NCBI GenBank assembly: GCA_031553315.1 | Contig: JAVBLT010000021.1 | Location: 1-64,000, forward strand | Direction of reading: 5' to 3' | From: JAVBLT01 sp031553315 | GTDB taxonomy: Bacteria; Verrucomicrobiota; Kiritimatiellia; RFP12; DVOR01 | Length of the DNA: 64,000 nucleotides | Shown: piece after piece, positions 49,528 through 57,400 of the stretch | How the letters are laid out: each line of letters opens with the position of its first letter | How positions within the stretch are numbered: position 1 is the stretch's first letter | Notes under the pieces: generated by a model | Databases searched by the model: none | What the model saw: the letters and a program-made list of their open reading frames with translations, nothing else | Told to the model about the DNA's origin: nothing | Translations under genes and position numbers: made by a program

Positions 49528-50427
49528 TTACGGTTTCCGGATACAGACATCCATCTGCGGGAAGGGGATCTGGATGCCTTCCTTGTCCATGAGCTGTTTC
49601 ATTTCGCGGGTCAGCTCGAAGAAGGCGGTCCAGTAATCGGCGTTTTTAACCCAGGGGCGCACGGCGAAGACGACCGCCGAGGCGCCCAGCTCGAGCACTT
49701 CGATGGCGGCGCCGGGGTTTTTCTCCACGTAGCTCTTGGAATCGACCAGGGCGGTGAGAATCTGCCGCACGCGATCCAGGTCGCTGCCGTAGGCCACGGA
49801 AAGGCGCATGTCGACCCGGCGCAGGGCCTGGGTGCTGTAGTTGACGATGGGCGAGCCCCAGACGACTTTGTTGGGGATGACGATTTGTTTGTTGTCCGGC
49901 GTGGTGAGGGTGGTGGCCATCATGTTGAGCTCGCGGATGGCGCCTGCGTTGCCGGCGAGCTCCACGTAATCGCCGATTTTGAAGGGCTGGTTGATGGCGA
50001 TCATGAGGCCGGAGGCGAGGTTGCCGAGGGATTCCTGGAAGGCGAAGCCGAGGATGAAACCGGTGACGCCCAGGCCGGCGATGAGGGGGGTGATGTCGAC
50101 CCCGATTTTGCGCAGGATGATCATGGCGAGCACCGTCCAAAGCACTTTGGTCATTGTTGAAAGAAGAAAGGTGCTGAGCAGGGGGTTGAGCTTGCCGGTG
50201 CGGGTGAGGGCGCTTTCGGCCATTTTCCGGAGGATTCTGATCAAGGAGTAGCCGATGAGGAGAATGACGGCGGCGGCGATGAGGTTGACGGTGAAGGTGA
50301 GGCCGTTGGCGATGAGCCAGTGTTTGATGCCCAGAAACATCGAGGAGACCTCTTCGGTCTGGGTGGAGACGATTCGAGTGACGCTTTCGGTGATAGGCAC
50401 GCTGACTTCTACGGTTTCGTTGGTCAT
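49528..50427 (-). CDS. small-conductance mechanosensitive channel, MscS family, 299 aa
   Basis: Inner-membrane channel that opens on membrane tension and protects against hypo-osmotic shock. Three membrane segments (about 35-60, 80-102 and 110-130). The pore-lining TM3 and following beta-domain show the family signature GLGVTGFILGFAFQESLGNLASGLMI...NQPFKIGDYVEL. VIPNKVVWGSPIVNYS lies in the cytoplasmic vestibule. The ATG at 50427 has AGGA at a proper distance; one three codons earlier overlaps that box. It is the first gene of an operon with 49077 and proC. Confidence 0.9.
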   Translation of the reverse strand: MTNETVEVSVPITESVTRIVSTQTEEVSSMFLGIKHWLIANGLTFTVNLIAAAVILLIGYSLIRILRKMAESALTRTGKLNPLLSTFLLSTMTKVLWTVLAMIILRKIGVDITPLIAGLGVTGFILGFAFQESLGNLASGLMIAINQPFKIGDYVELAGNAGAIRELNMMATTLTTPDNKQIVIPNKVVWGSPIVNYSTQALRRVDMRLSVAYGSDLDRVRQILTALVDSKSYVEKNPGAAIEVLELGASAVVFAVRPWVKNADYWTAFFELTREMKQLMDKEGIQIPFPQMDVCIRKP

Positions 50428-50465
50428 GTATGGCATCCTGATTTGATGGGTTAAAATTGGGTTCC

Positions 50466-50494
50466 ATTCTAACCGATGCCCGCGAAATTGTCCA
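50466..50494 (-). promoter_or_regulatory. sigma-70-type promoter of the mscS-proC operon
   Basis: On the minus strand TGGACA (50494-50489), a 17-base spacer and TAGAAT (50471-50466). About 40 bases before the start codon. Confidence 0.7.
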
Positions 50495-50569
50495 CAGGAG
50501 ATGATTTTCGCTTCGCTTTACCGCGGGGCGGGTTTGGGTTCACGCTTTTTTATCCACAGGCCTTCGCTG

Positions 50570-50862
50570 TTTTTTAACCGCAGATTACGCAGATTTACGC
50601 GGAAAAGGATTGTTTAGAGCAATTTTCAAATGAGAATTCCTGATTTTATGAAAGCGATTTTTCTTTTTGACGAATCCTTGAACGCGAGCCGTAGCAACGC
50701 TACGGCGATCTGAGAGGGTGATGTTCAAAAACAAAAAGCACCGAGAAAAAGCGGAAAGATCAATCGAAATATGCTCTACTTTCTGAATTCATAATGATCT
50801 TCTGAAAAAATCAGTCAGACGGTGCTTATCTGCGTGAATCTGCGTAATCTGCGGTAAAAAAA
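50570..50862. repeat. outer inverted repeat with ACGCAGATT-type arms, interrupted by a hairpin repeat
   Basis: The left arm 50570-50602 (TTTTTTAACCGCAGATTACGCAGA...) matches the reverse complement of the right arm 50828-50862 over about 22 of 23 bases at the core, each made of short ATCTGCGTA/ACGCAGATT units. They enclose about 225 bases, mostly the third TA-flanked hairpin element. The whole gap between mscS and nif3 (about 430 bases) contains only this and the mscS promoter; no gene is seen. Confidence 0.7.
50615..50778. repeat. TA-flanked hairpin repeat (MITE-like), copy 3, 164 bp
   Basis: TA-GAGCA...TGCTC-TA with the same CCGTAGC-AAC-GCTACGG centre as copy 2. The right half is nearly identical to copy 2 (about three changes in 80), while the left half has drifted (about 17 changes plus a one-base indel). 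It lies 15 kb from copies 1 and 2 and inside another inverted repeat. Confidence 0.85.
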
Positions 50863-50868
50863 TTCGAA

Positions 50869-51627
50869 TCAGTAGGGAATTTCGAAATCGATGTGTTCCA
50901 CGGGGATGGCGAATGTGGCGGCGATGTGGTCTCCGAGGGCCCGCACGCCGAAGCGTTCGGTGGCGTAGTGGCCGGCGAAGAGGGTGGTCACGCCGAGCTG
51001 CTGGGCGAGGTTGTAGCCCTGAAGGCTGGGTTCGCCGGTGAGGTAGAGGTCGAGGTTTTCGGCGGCGGCTTCGGCCACGCCGGTGGAGGCGCCGCCCGAG
51101 ACGATGCCGATGGTGCGGATCTCGCGCCGCCCGAAGGGGTGCACGCGCAGGCCGGGGTTGACTTTCTCGCAGAGGAGGGCGACGAGGTTTTCCAGGGGGA
51201 GGGGCTCGGGGAGGGTGCCTTTGAAGCCGATGGTCATGCCGTGGTAGCGGTAGAAGGGGGTGATGCCTTGGAGGCCGAGGAGGGCGGCGAGGCGGGCGTT
51301 GTTGCCGAGGGCGGGGTGGGCGTCGAGAGGGAGGTGGGCGGAGTAGAGGGCGATGTTGCGCAGGAGGGCGGATTTGAGGAGGCGGTAGTTGAGGCCGGTG
51401 ATGTGTTTGAGGGAATCGCGCCAGCTGAGGCCGTGGTGGGTGATCGCGAGGTCGGCGCCGCGGGCGGCGGCTTCTTCGAGGAAGGGGAGGGAGGCGTCGA
51501 CGCCGGTGCAGATTTTGGCGACGTGGCCGTTGTTTTCGATCTGGAGGCCGTTGTTGGAGTCGTCGGCGGGGAAGGCGGGGAGGTTGAGGGTGGAATCGAG
51601 GAAGGCGGCGAGTTGGTGGAGGTTCAT
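50869..51627 (-). CDS. Nif3-like dinuclear metal center protein, 252 aa
   Basis: Nif3/YbgI family; members are hexameric rings with a two-metal site, described as GTP cyclohydrolase I type 2 in some annotations but of uncertain physiological role. Metal-ligand blocks: ITHHGL (H64, H65), AHLPLDAHP (Asp) and FAGHYATERFGV (His, Glu). NGLQI near 26-30 is typical. It begins one base after the TPR gene stop; the GGAG ribosome site is inside the end of that gene. Last gene of the uvrA operon. Confidence 0.9.
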   Translation of the reverse strand: MNLHQLAAFLDSTLNLPAFPADDSNNGLQIENNGHVAKICTGVDASLPFLEEAAARGADLAITHHGLSWRDSLKHITGLNYRLLKSALLRNIALYSAHLPLDAHPALGNNARLAALLGLQGITPFYRYHGMTIGFKGTLPEPLPLENLVALLCEKVNPGLRVHPFGRREIRTIGIVSGGASTGVAEAAAENLDLYLTGEPSLQGYNLAQQLGVTTLFAGHYATERFGVRALGDHIAATFAIPVEHIDFEIPY

Positions 51628-51628
51628 G

Positions 51629-54097
51629 CTATTTCTCCAATCGTTTGAGCCAGGTTTTGACTTCGTCGTCGCCGCCGACGCGGGCGTCGAGGATGCGTTT
51701 GAGGACGGCGACTGCTTCTTCGCGGCGGCCGTTTTTCACGAGGAGGTCTGAGAGCTGGTAGGCGCCTTTGAGGAACCAGCTTCTTCCGTTTTCGCCGTAC
51801 CAGACGTTGCTGCGGCGGTCGGTGAGGAAGCGCGCAACGACTTCGTTGTAGTATTGGCTGACGGCTTCTTCGAGGCGTTTCTGTTTTTCGAGGGCTCGGC
51901 CGATTTTGTATTGATATTGGATGCGCAGCTCGGGGTTGGAGGCGAGGCGGCCGATCATTTCGCGGTAGGCGTCGATGGCCTGGGCGTAGCGGGCGGGGTT
52001 GTCGACGCCGGTCATGCTGAGGCAGTCGCCCTTGCGGCCCCAGGCTTCGGTGGCCCATTCGCTGTCGGGGTAGCGGGTGTGGATTTCGTCGAGGAGGGCG
52101 AGGGCGTCGTTGAAGCGGGCCATTTCGATGAGGGCTTCGGCCTGTACGAAGCGGGCTTCGGCGATGCGGGTGCTGCGGGGGTATTCGCGGACGAGGCGGG
52201 CGGCGAGCTCGGTGGCGCCGGGGAAGTCTTTGGTCTGGAAGGCGGCGCGGGCGGCCCAGAGGAGGGCGGCGTCGGCCCATTGGTTTTCGGGCCAGCGGGT
52301 CATGAAGTCGGTGAAGAGGGTGCGGGCCTGTTGGTAGTTGCCGCGGTTGAAGTCGGATTTGCCGAGCCAGAGGATGACGTCGGGCAGGCGGGGTGACTGG
52401 GGGTATTTTTTGAGGTATTCTTCGGCGGTGGCGCGGGCTTCGGCGTCGCGCCCCAGGCCGTAGAGGCTGAGGACGAGGAAGAAGCGGGCTTCTTCCTGCG
52501 TCTGGGGGTCGCCGGCGGTGGCGAGGTCGAGGTCGGCGGTGGCGGCGTCGAAGCGGAATGCGCGGTAGTAGGTCCGGCCGCGGCCGAGGTGGGCGGAGGC
52601 GCGCAGGAGGGGGTCGGGGGCTTCTTTGATGATGCGGGTGTAGACGTCGATGGCGTCGTTGAGGCGGTTCATGTCGGTGAGGAGGCCGCCGAGGCGGAGG
52701 GAGGCCACGCCGGAGAAGGAGCCGGTGGAGAACTGGCGGATGGTTTTGCGGAACTGTTCGAGGGCTTCGTCGGTTTTTCCCATGCGTTCGTAGGTGTCGG
52801 CGAGCATGAGGGAGAGGCGGCCGTCGTCGGGATCGCGGGCGGTGTCGATGAGCTGGCGGTAGAGCTCGGCGGCGCGGGTGTAGTTGCCGTCGGCATGGGC
52901 GGTTTCGGCCTGGGCTTCCATGAGGCGGCGGCGCTGGGCGGGGTCGGTGGAGAGGTCGATGGCCTGGGTGAAGAGGGGGAGGGCTTCGGAGTAGCGTTTG
53001 AGGCGGGTGAGGGCTCGGGCTCGGCCTGCGAGGGCTTCGGCGGAGAGGGCGGTTGCTTCGTAGGCTTCGGCGTAGATGCGGTATTCGGCGAGGGCGGCTT
53101 CGGGCTGGTTGTTTTCGAGGAGGGCGTTGGCGAGGAGGAGCTGCATGCGGGGGGAATCGGGGTCTGAGGGGTTGAGGCGGATGACGGTTCTGAGGAGGTC
53201 TATGCCTTCCTGTACGGTTTCGGGGGTTTTGAGGAGGAGGAGGCTGAGGCGCAGGCCGGCGTGGCGCTGGGCGCGGGCGAGGGTGGCGAGGGCGGTGGCG
53301 TCGCGGGCGGAGGAGAGGGCGAGGCGGGAATCGCCGAGGCGGTCGGCGAGCTCGGAGAGCTCCACGAGGGCTTCCACGCGCAGGAGCTGGCTCACGCGGG
53401 GGTCGGCGCCCATTTTGCGCAGGAGGCGGATGGCGGATTCGCTCTGGCGGCGGGCGGCGAAAAGGCGGGCCTGGCGCAGGGCGCATTGGGCAAACGCGTC
53501 GCCCTCGCCCATTTGGCCGGCGAAGGGGTCGAGGCGGACGATGGCTTTTTCGATCTGGCTTTGGGCTTCGAGGGGGTGGGACCATTCGAGGGCGTTTTCG
53601 GCGCGGGTGATTGGGTTGGTGGAGGAGGTGTCGATGAGTTCGAAGAGGGCGAGGGCCTCCTGGGGGCGCTTGAGGGCGAGCCAGGCGCGGGCGGCGACGC
53701 GGCGGACGGCGTCGGCCCATTCGCCGAAGATGTCGTTGGGGATTGCGGCGGCGGCGATGGCTTTTTCGTATTGGCCGGTTTCGTAGAGGGCCTGGGCGCG
53801 GCGGAAGATGAAGACCATTTCGGGGTGGGCCTGGAGGGTGGCGGCGTGGGCGGCGAGGGCGGCGAGGATCTCGGGGTAACGGCGCTGGCCGTCGAGGGCG
53901 GCGAGGAGGAGTTTGAGGGCGGAGGCGGCGTCGGGCGAGGCGGGGTCGAGGCGGGGGAGGATCTGTTCGAGCTGATCCTGGGCCACTTTGTAGAGGCGGT
54001 CTTCGAGGGCGAGGCGGGCAATGGCGAGGGGGTCGCCGGCCGCGTGGGCGGTGGCGAGGAATAACGCTCCAATTAGTGCTGTCAGGCGTTTTGTCAT
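51629..54097 (-). CDS. secreted TPR-repeat protein, 822 aa
   Basis: Signal peptide 1-19 (MTKRLTALIGALFLATAHA). The rest is a chain of tetratricopeptide repeats with the usual W/L-G-Y-A-F-A-P pattern, e.g. NQPEAALAEYRIYAEAYE, KRYSEALPLFTQAIDLS, GNYTRAAELYRQLID and GNYQQARTLFTDFMTRWPENQWADAALLWAAR, covering most of residues 85-800. Periplasmic scaffold, possibly in envelope assembly or secretion (inference). The start overlaps the uvrA stop (ATGA). Confidence 0.85.
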   Translation of the reverse strand: MTKRLTALIGALFLATAHAAGDPLAIARLALEDRLYKVAQDQLEQILPRLDPASPDAASALKLLLAALDGQRRYPEILAALAAHAATLQAHPEMVFIFRRAQALYETGQYEKAIAAAAIPNDIFGEWADAVRRVAARAWLALKRPQEALALFELIDTSSTNPITRAENALEWSHPLEAQSQIEKAIVRLDPFAGQMGEGDAFAQCALRQARLFAARRQSESAIRLLRKMGADPRVSQLLRVEALVELSELADRLGDSRLALSSARDATALATLARAQRHAGLRLSLLLLKTPETVQEGIDLLRTVIRLNPSDPDSPRMQLLLANALLENNQPEAALAEYRIYAEAYEATALSAEALAGRARALTRLKRYSEALPLFTQAIDLSTDPAQRRRLMEAQAETAHADGNYTRAAELYRQLIDTARDPDDGRLSLMLADTYERMGKTDEALEQFRKTIRQFSTGSFSGVASLRLGGLLTDMNRLNDAIDVYTRIIKEAPDPLLRASAHLGRGRTYYRAFRFDAATADLDLATAGDPQTQEEARFFLVLSLYGLGRDAEARATAEEYLKKYPQSPRLPDVILWLGKSDFNRGNYQQARTLFTDFMTRWPENQWADAALLWAARAAFQTKDFPGATELAARLVREYPRSTRIAEARFVQAEALIEMARFNDALALLDEIHTRYPDSEWATEAWGRKGDCLSMTGVDNPARYAQAIDAYREMIGRLASNPELRIQYQYKIGRALEKQKRLEEAVSQYYNEVVARFLTDRRSNVWYGENGRSWFLKGAYQLSDLLVKNGRREEAVAVLKRILDARVGGDDEVKTWLKRLEK

Positions 54098-56931
54098 GCC
54101 TTTTTACCTAAAATTTCCGCTAAAAACCGGCCGGTGTGGGAGCCTGCGGCGGCGGCGACTTGCTCGGGGGTGCCGCAGGCGACGATGCGCCCGCCGCGGT
54201 CGCCGCCTTCGGGGCCCATGTCGATAAGATAATCGGCAGACTTGATGATGTCAAGGTTATGTTCGATGACGATGACGGTGTTGCCGGAGCTGCGCAGGCG
54301 CAGGAGGAGGTCGAGGAGTTTGTGGACGTCGGCGAAATGGAGGCCGGTGGTGGGTTCGTCGAGCAGGTAGAGGGTTTTTCCGGTGGCTCGCCTGGAGAGC
54401 TCGGCGGCGAGCTTGATGCGCTGGGCTTCGCCGCCGGAGAGGGTGGTGGCGGGCTGGCCGAGGTGGATGTAGCCCAGGCCCACTTCGGCGAGGGTGCGGA
54501 GCTTGTTGAGAATGGAGGGGACGGGGGCGAAGAATTCGACGGCTTCGTCGACGGTCATGTCGAGCACGTCGGCGATGGATTTTCCGGCGTATTTCACTTC
54601 GAGGGTTTCGCGGTTGTAGCGCTGGCCGGCGCATTGTTCGCAGGCGATGTAGACGTCGGGCAGGAAGTGCATTTCGAGGCGGCGGACGCCGTCGCCCTGG
54701 CACACTTCGCAGCGGCCGCCCTTTACGTTGAAGCTGAAGCGGCCGGGGCCGTAGCCGCGGGTTTTGGCGGCCTGGGTCTGGGCGAAGAGATCGCGGATGG
54801 CGGTGAAGCAGCCGGTGTAGGTCACGGGGTTGCTGCGGGGGGTGCGGCCGATGGGGCTCTGGTCGATCTCGATCATTTTGTCGAGGTGCTCGACGCCGGT
54901 GATGGAGGCGAAGGCGCCGGGTTTTTGGTAGGCGCGGTAAAAGTGCTGGGCGAGGTGGCGCTTGAGGATATCGTCGACCAAGGTCGATTTGCCGGATCCC
55001 GAGACCCCTGTCACGCAAATGAAGCAGCCGAGGGGGAAGGCGGCGTCGACCTTCTGAAGGTTGTTTTCGGTGGCGCCTTTGACCTTGAGCCAGTGTTTGC
55101 CGGGTTTGACGCGTTTTTCGGGCACGGGCACGCTTTTGCGGCCGGAGAGGTATTCGGCGGTGAGGGAGCGGGGGGCTTCGAGGAGGCCGGGCAGGGGGCC
55201 CTGGTAAATCACTTCGCCGCCTTTGCGGCCGGCGCCGGGGCCGATGTCGACGATGTAGTCGGCGCGGCGGATCATTTCCTCGTCGTGCTCGACGACGACG
55301 ACGGTGTTGCCGCGTTTCTGCAGGCGGTGGAGCATGTTGATGAGCCGCTCGTTGTCGCGCGGGTGCAGGCCGATGGTGGGTTCGTCGAGCACGTAGAGCA
55401 CGCCGACCAGCCCCGACCCGATTTGCGAGGCGAGGCGGATGCGCTGCATTTCGCCGCCCGAGAGGGTGGAGCTTTCGCGGTCGAGGGAGAGGTATTCGAG
55501 CCCCACTTCCACGAGGAAGGAGATGCGTTTTTGGATTTCTTTGATGACTTCCGCCGCGATGGCGCGCTCGTGGGCGGGGAGGTTCATGGCGGTGAAAAAG
55601 GCCTCCACCTCGCGCACGGGCATGCGCATCAGGTCTTCGAAGCGTTTGCCGGCCACGGTGCAGGCGCGCGATTCGGGGCGGAGGCGGGCGCCGTGGCAAT
55701 CGGGGCAGAGCTGGCGGCTCATGAAGCGGTCGAGCACCTCGCGCAGATCGTCGCTCTCGCTTTCTTTGTAGCGGCGGGCGAGGTTGGGGAGCACGCCCTC
55801 GAAGGGTTTGGTGTAGGATTCCCATTTGCCGCTCATGAGGAAGCGCAGGGTCACGGGGCGCTGGCCGGTGCCGTGCATGAGGTCGCGGCGGAAGGCTTCG
55901 GGGGTTTTTTCGTAGGGGGTTTCGAGGTCTACGTTGTGGGCGGCGGCGAAGGCTTTGAGGAGCATGTTGTAATACATGAGCACGTGGTGGCCGCCGCGCC
56001 GCCAGCCTTGCACGGCTTCGCGGTAGGGGAGGGTTTTGTCGGGGACTACGAGGTCTTCGTCGAACACGAGCTGCAGGCCGAGGCCGGAGCAGGTCTGGCA
56101 GGCGCCGAAGGGGCTGTTGAAGGAGAAGGCGCGGGGCTTGAGCTCTTCGAAGCTGATGTTGCAATGGGCGCAGGCGTTCTTTTCGGAATAGAGGGTGGAG
56201 GTTTTTTTGCCTTCGGGGTCGATTTTTTCCACGTCGATCAGGCCGTCGCTCTGGCGGAGGGCGAGCTCCACGGAATCGGTGAGGCGGGTGCGGATTTCGG
56301 CGCCGGTCACGAGGCGGTCGACCACGGCGTCGATCGAATGGTTCTTTTTTTTGTCGAGCTCCGGAAATTCTTCGAGCGAGACCATTTCGCCGTCGACCCG
56401 GGCGCGGACGAAGCCCTGTTTGCGCATGGCTTCCACGACCTCTTCGTGGCGGCCTTTGCGCCCGCGCACCATCGGCGAGAGGAGGGTGAGCTTGGTGCCG
56501 GCGGGTTGGGCCATGAGCATATCCACGATCTGTTCGGCGCTCTGGCGCTCCACGGCGCGGCCGCATTCGGGGCAGTGGGCGTGGCCGATGTTGCCGTAGA
56601 GCAGGCGCAGGTAATCGTGGATTTCGGTCACGGTGGCCACGATGGAGCGCGGGTTGCTGCCCGAGGCGCGCTGTTCGATGGAGATGGCGGGGGAAAGGCC
56701 TTCGATGTGTTCCACATCGGGCTTCTGCATCTGGTCGAGAAACTGCCGGGCATAGGCGGAAAGGCTTTCCACGTAGCGGCGCTGGCCTTCGGCGTAGAGG
56801 GTATCGAACGCGAGCGATGATTTGCCCGAGCCGCTTAAACCGGTGATCACTGTCAATGAATCACGGGGGATGCGTACGTCGATGTTTTTAAGATTATGCT
56901 GCCGCGCGCCCGTGATGATGATATCGCCCAT
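54094..56931 (-). CDS. uvrA: excinuclease ABC subunit A, 945 aa
   Basis: Damage-recognition ATPase of nucleotide excision repair. Two ABC-type ATPase modules: Walker A GLSGSGKS at 31-38 and GVSGSGKS near 640, with signature LSGGE motifs in TLSGGEMQRIRLA and TLSGGEAQRIKLA. Zinc modules CAHC...CQTC (about 255-283) and CEVC...CEQC (C-terminal) are present, plus CPECGRAVE and CPDC pairs. Length is normal for UvrA. It has a strong promoter and ribosome site (GGGAGGAGG) and leads an operon with a TPR protein and nif3. Confidence 0.97.
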   Translation of the reverse strand: MGDIIITGARQHNLKNIDVRIPRDSLTVITGLSGSGKSSLAFDTLYAEGQRRYVESLSAYARQFLDQMQKPDVEHIEGLSPAISIEQRASGSNPRSIVATVTEIHDYLRLLYGNIGHAHCPECGRAVERQSAEQIVDMLMAQPAGTKLTLLSPMVRGRKGRHEEVVEAMRKQGFVRARVDGEMVSLEEFPELDKKKNHSIDAVVDRLVTGAEIRTRLTDSVELALRQSDGLIDVEKIDPEGKKTSTLYSEKNACAHCNISFEELKPRAFSFNSPFGACQTCSGLGLQLVFDEDLVVPDKTLPYREAVQGWRRGGHHVLMYYNMLLKAFAAAHNVDLETPYEKTPEAFRRDLMHGTGQRPVTLRFLMSGKWESYTKPFEGVLPNLARRYKESESDDLREVLDRFMSRQLCPDCHGARLRPESRACTVAGKRFEDLMRMPVREVEAFFTAMNLPAHERAIAAEVIKEIQKRISFLVEVGLEYLSLDRESSTLSGGEMQRIRLASQIGSGLVGVLYVLDEPTIGLHPRDNERLINMLHRLQKRGNTVVVVEHDEEMIRRADYIVDIGPGAGRKGGEVIYQGPLPGLLEAPRSLTAEYLSGRKSVPVPEKRVKPGKHWLKVKGATENNLQKVDAAFPLGCFICVTGVSGSGKSTLVDDILKRHLAQHFYRAYQKPGAFASITGVEHLDKMIEIDQSPIGRTPRSNPVTYTGCFTAIRDLFAQTQAAKTRGYGPGRFSFNVKGGRCEVCQGDGVRRLEMHFLPDVYIACEQCAGQRYNRETLEVKYAGKSIADVLDMTVDEAVEFFAPVPSILNKLRTLAEVGLGYIHLGQPATTLSGGEAQRIKLAAELSRRATGKTLYLLDEPTTGLHFADVHKLLDLLLRLRSSGNTVIVIEHNLDIIKSADYLIDMGPEGGDRGGRIVACGTPEQVAAAAGSHTGRFLAEILGKKA

Positions 56932-56963
56932 GTGCCTCTTCCTCCTCCCGACGAACCCCGCAC

Positions 56964-56992
56964 AGGATAGCCGTTTTGGCGCGCGGTGTCAA
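56964..56992 (-). promoter_or_regulatory. sigma-70-type promoter of uvrA
   Basis: On the minus strand a perfect TTGACA (56992-56987), a 17-base spacer and TATCCT (56969-56964). No clear LexA-type palindrome is seen next to it. Confidence 0.8.
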
Positions 56993-57016
56993 TCCCGCGC
57001 GGCGGGCTTGGGAATT

Positions 57017-57391
57017 TCATTCGGATGTGCACAGGCGGTTGAATTCCTCAATCGAGTAAGGCCGGGTGCGGACGGCGCCGCCTTCGAGGATGTAGATCGT
57101 GCCTTTTTGAGCGGTGAAGGAGGGATACCCCGGATAGGAGATCGTAAAGCGGCGCCTGGCGCCGCGCCTGTCGGTGGAAACCTCAACGCCCCGAGTCCCC
57201 TCCGGGGCGAACACGGCGAAGCTGCCCTCGATGTGGCTCACGATCCGCCCTCTGGCAACCGTATGGAGCACCCCCTCCTCCCGCGGCTTTTCGCAGGGTG
57301 GCCGCACCGTGAACAGCAGGGTGACGCTGACCGCAAATGCGGCCAGGATCGCCACGGCACAAAGCCAGTATTTTTTTTCGCCGCCTTCCAT
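57017..57391 (-). CDS. single-pass membrane protein, hypothetical, 124 aa
   Basis: One N-terminal membrane helix (about 8-30) then a ~95-residue extracytoplasmic domain with beta-type segments (FAVFAPEGTRGVEVSTDRRGARRRFTISY, KGTIYILEGGAVRTRPYSIEEFNRL). No family recognised. It begins nine bases after the beta-galactosidase stop and probably shares its transcript. Bases between it and the uvrA promoter contain no clear terminator. Confidence 0.65.
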   Translation of the reverse strand: MEGGEKKYWLCAVAILAAFAVSVTLLFTVRPPCEKPREEGVLHTVARGRIVSHIEGSFAVFAPEGTRGVEVSTDRRGARRRFTISYPGYPSFTAQKGTIYILEGGAVRTRPYSIEEFNRLCTSE

Positions 57392-57400
57392 GGGGGTCTC

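Noticed and set aside
54136..56820. Long plus-strand open frame opposite uvrA
   Set aside because: Antisense shadow with no domain-like sequence; UvrA motifs are on the other strand.
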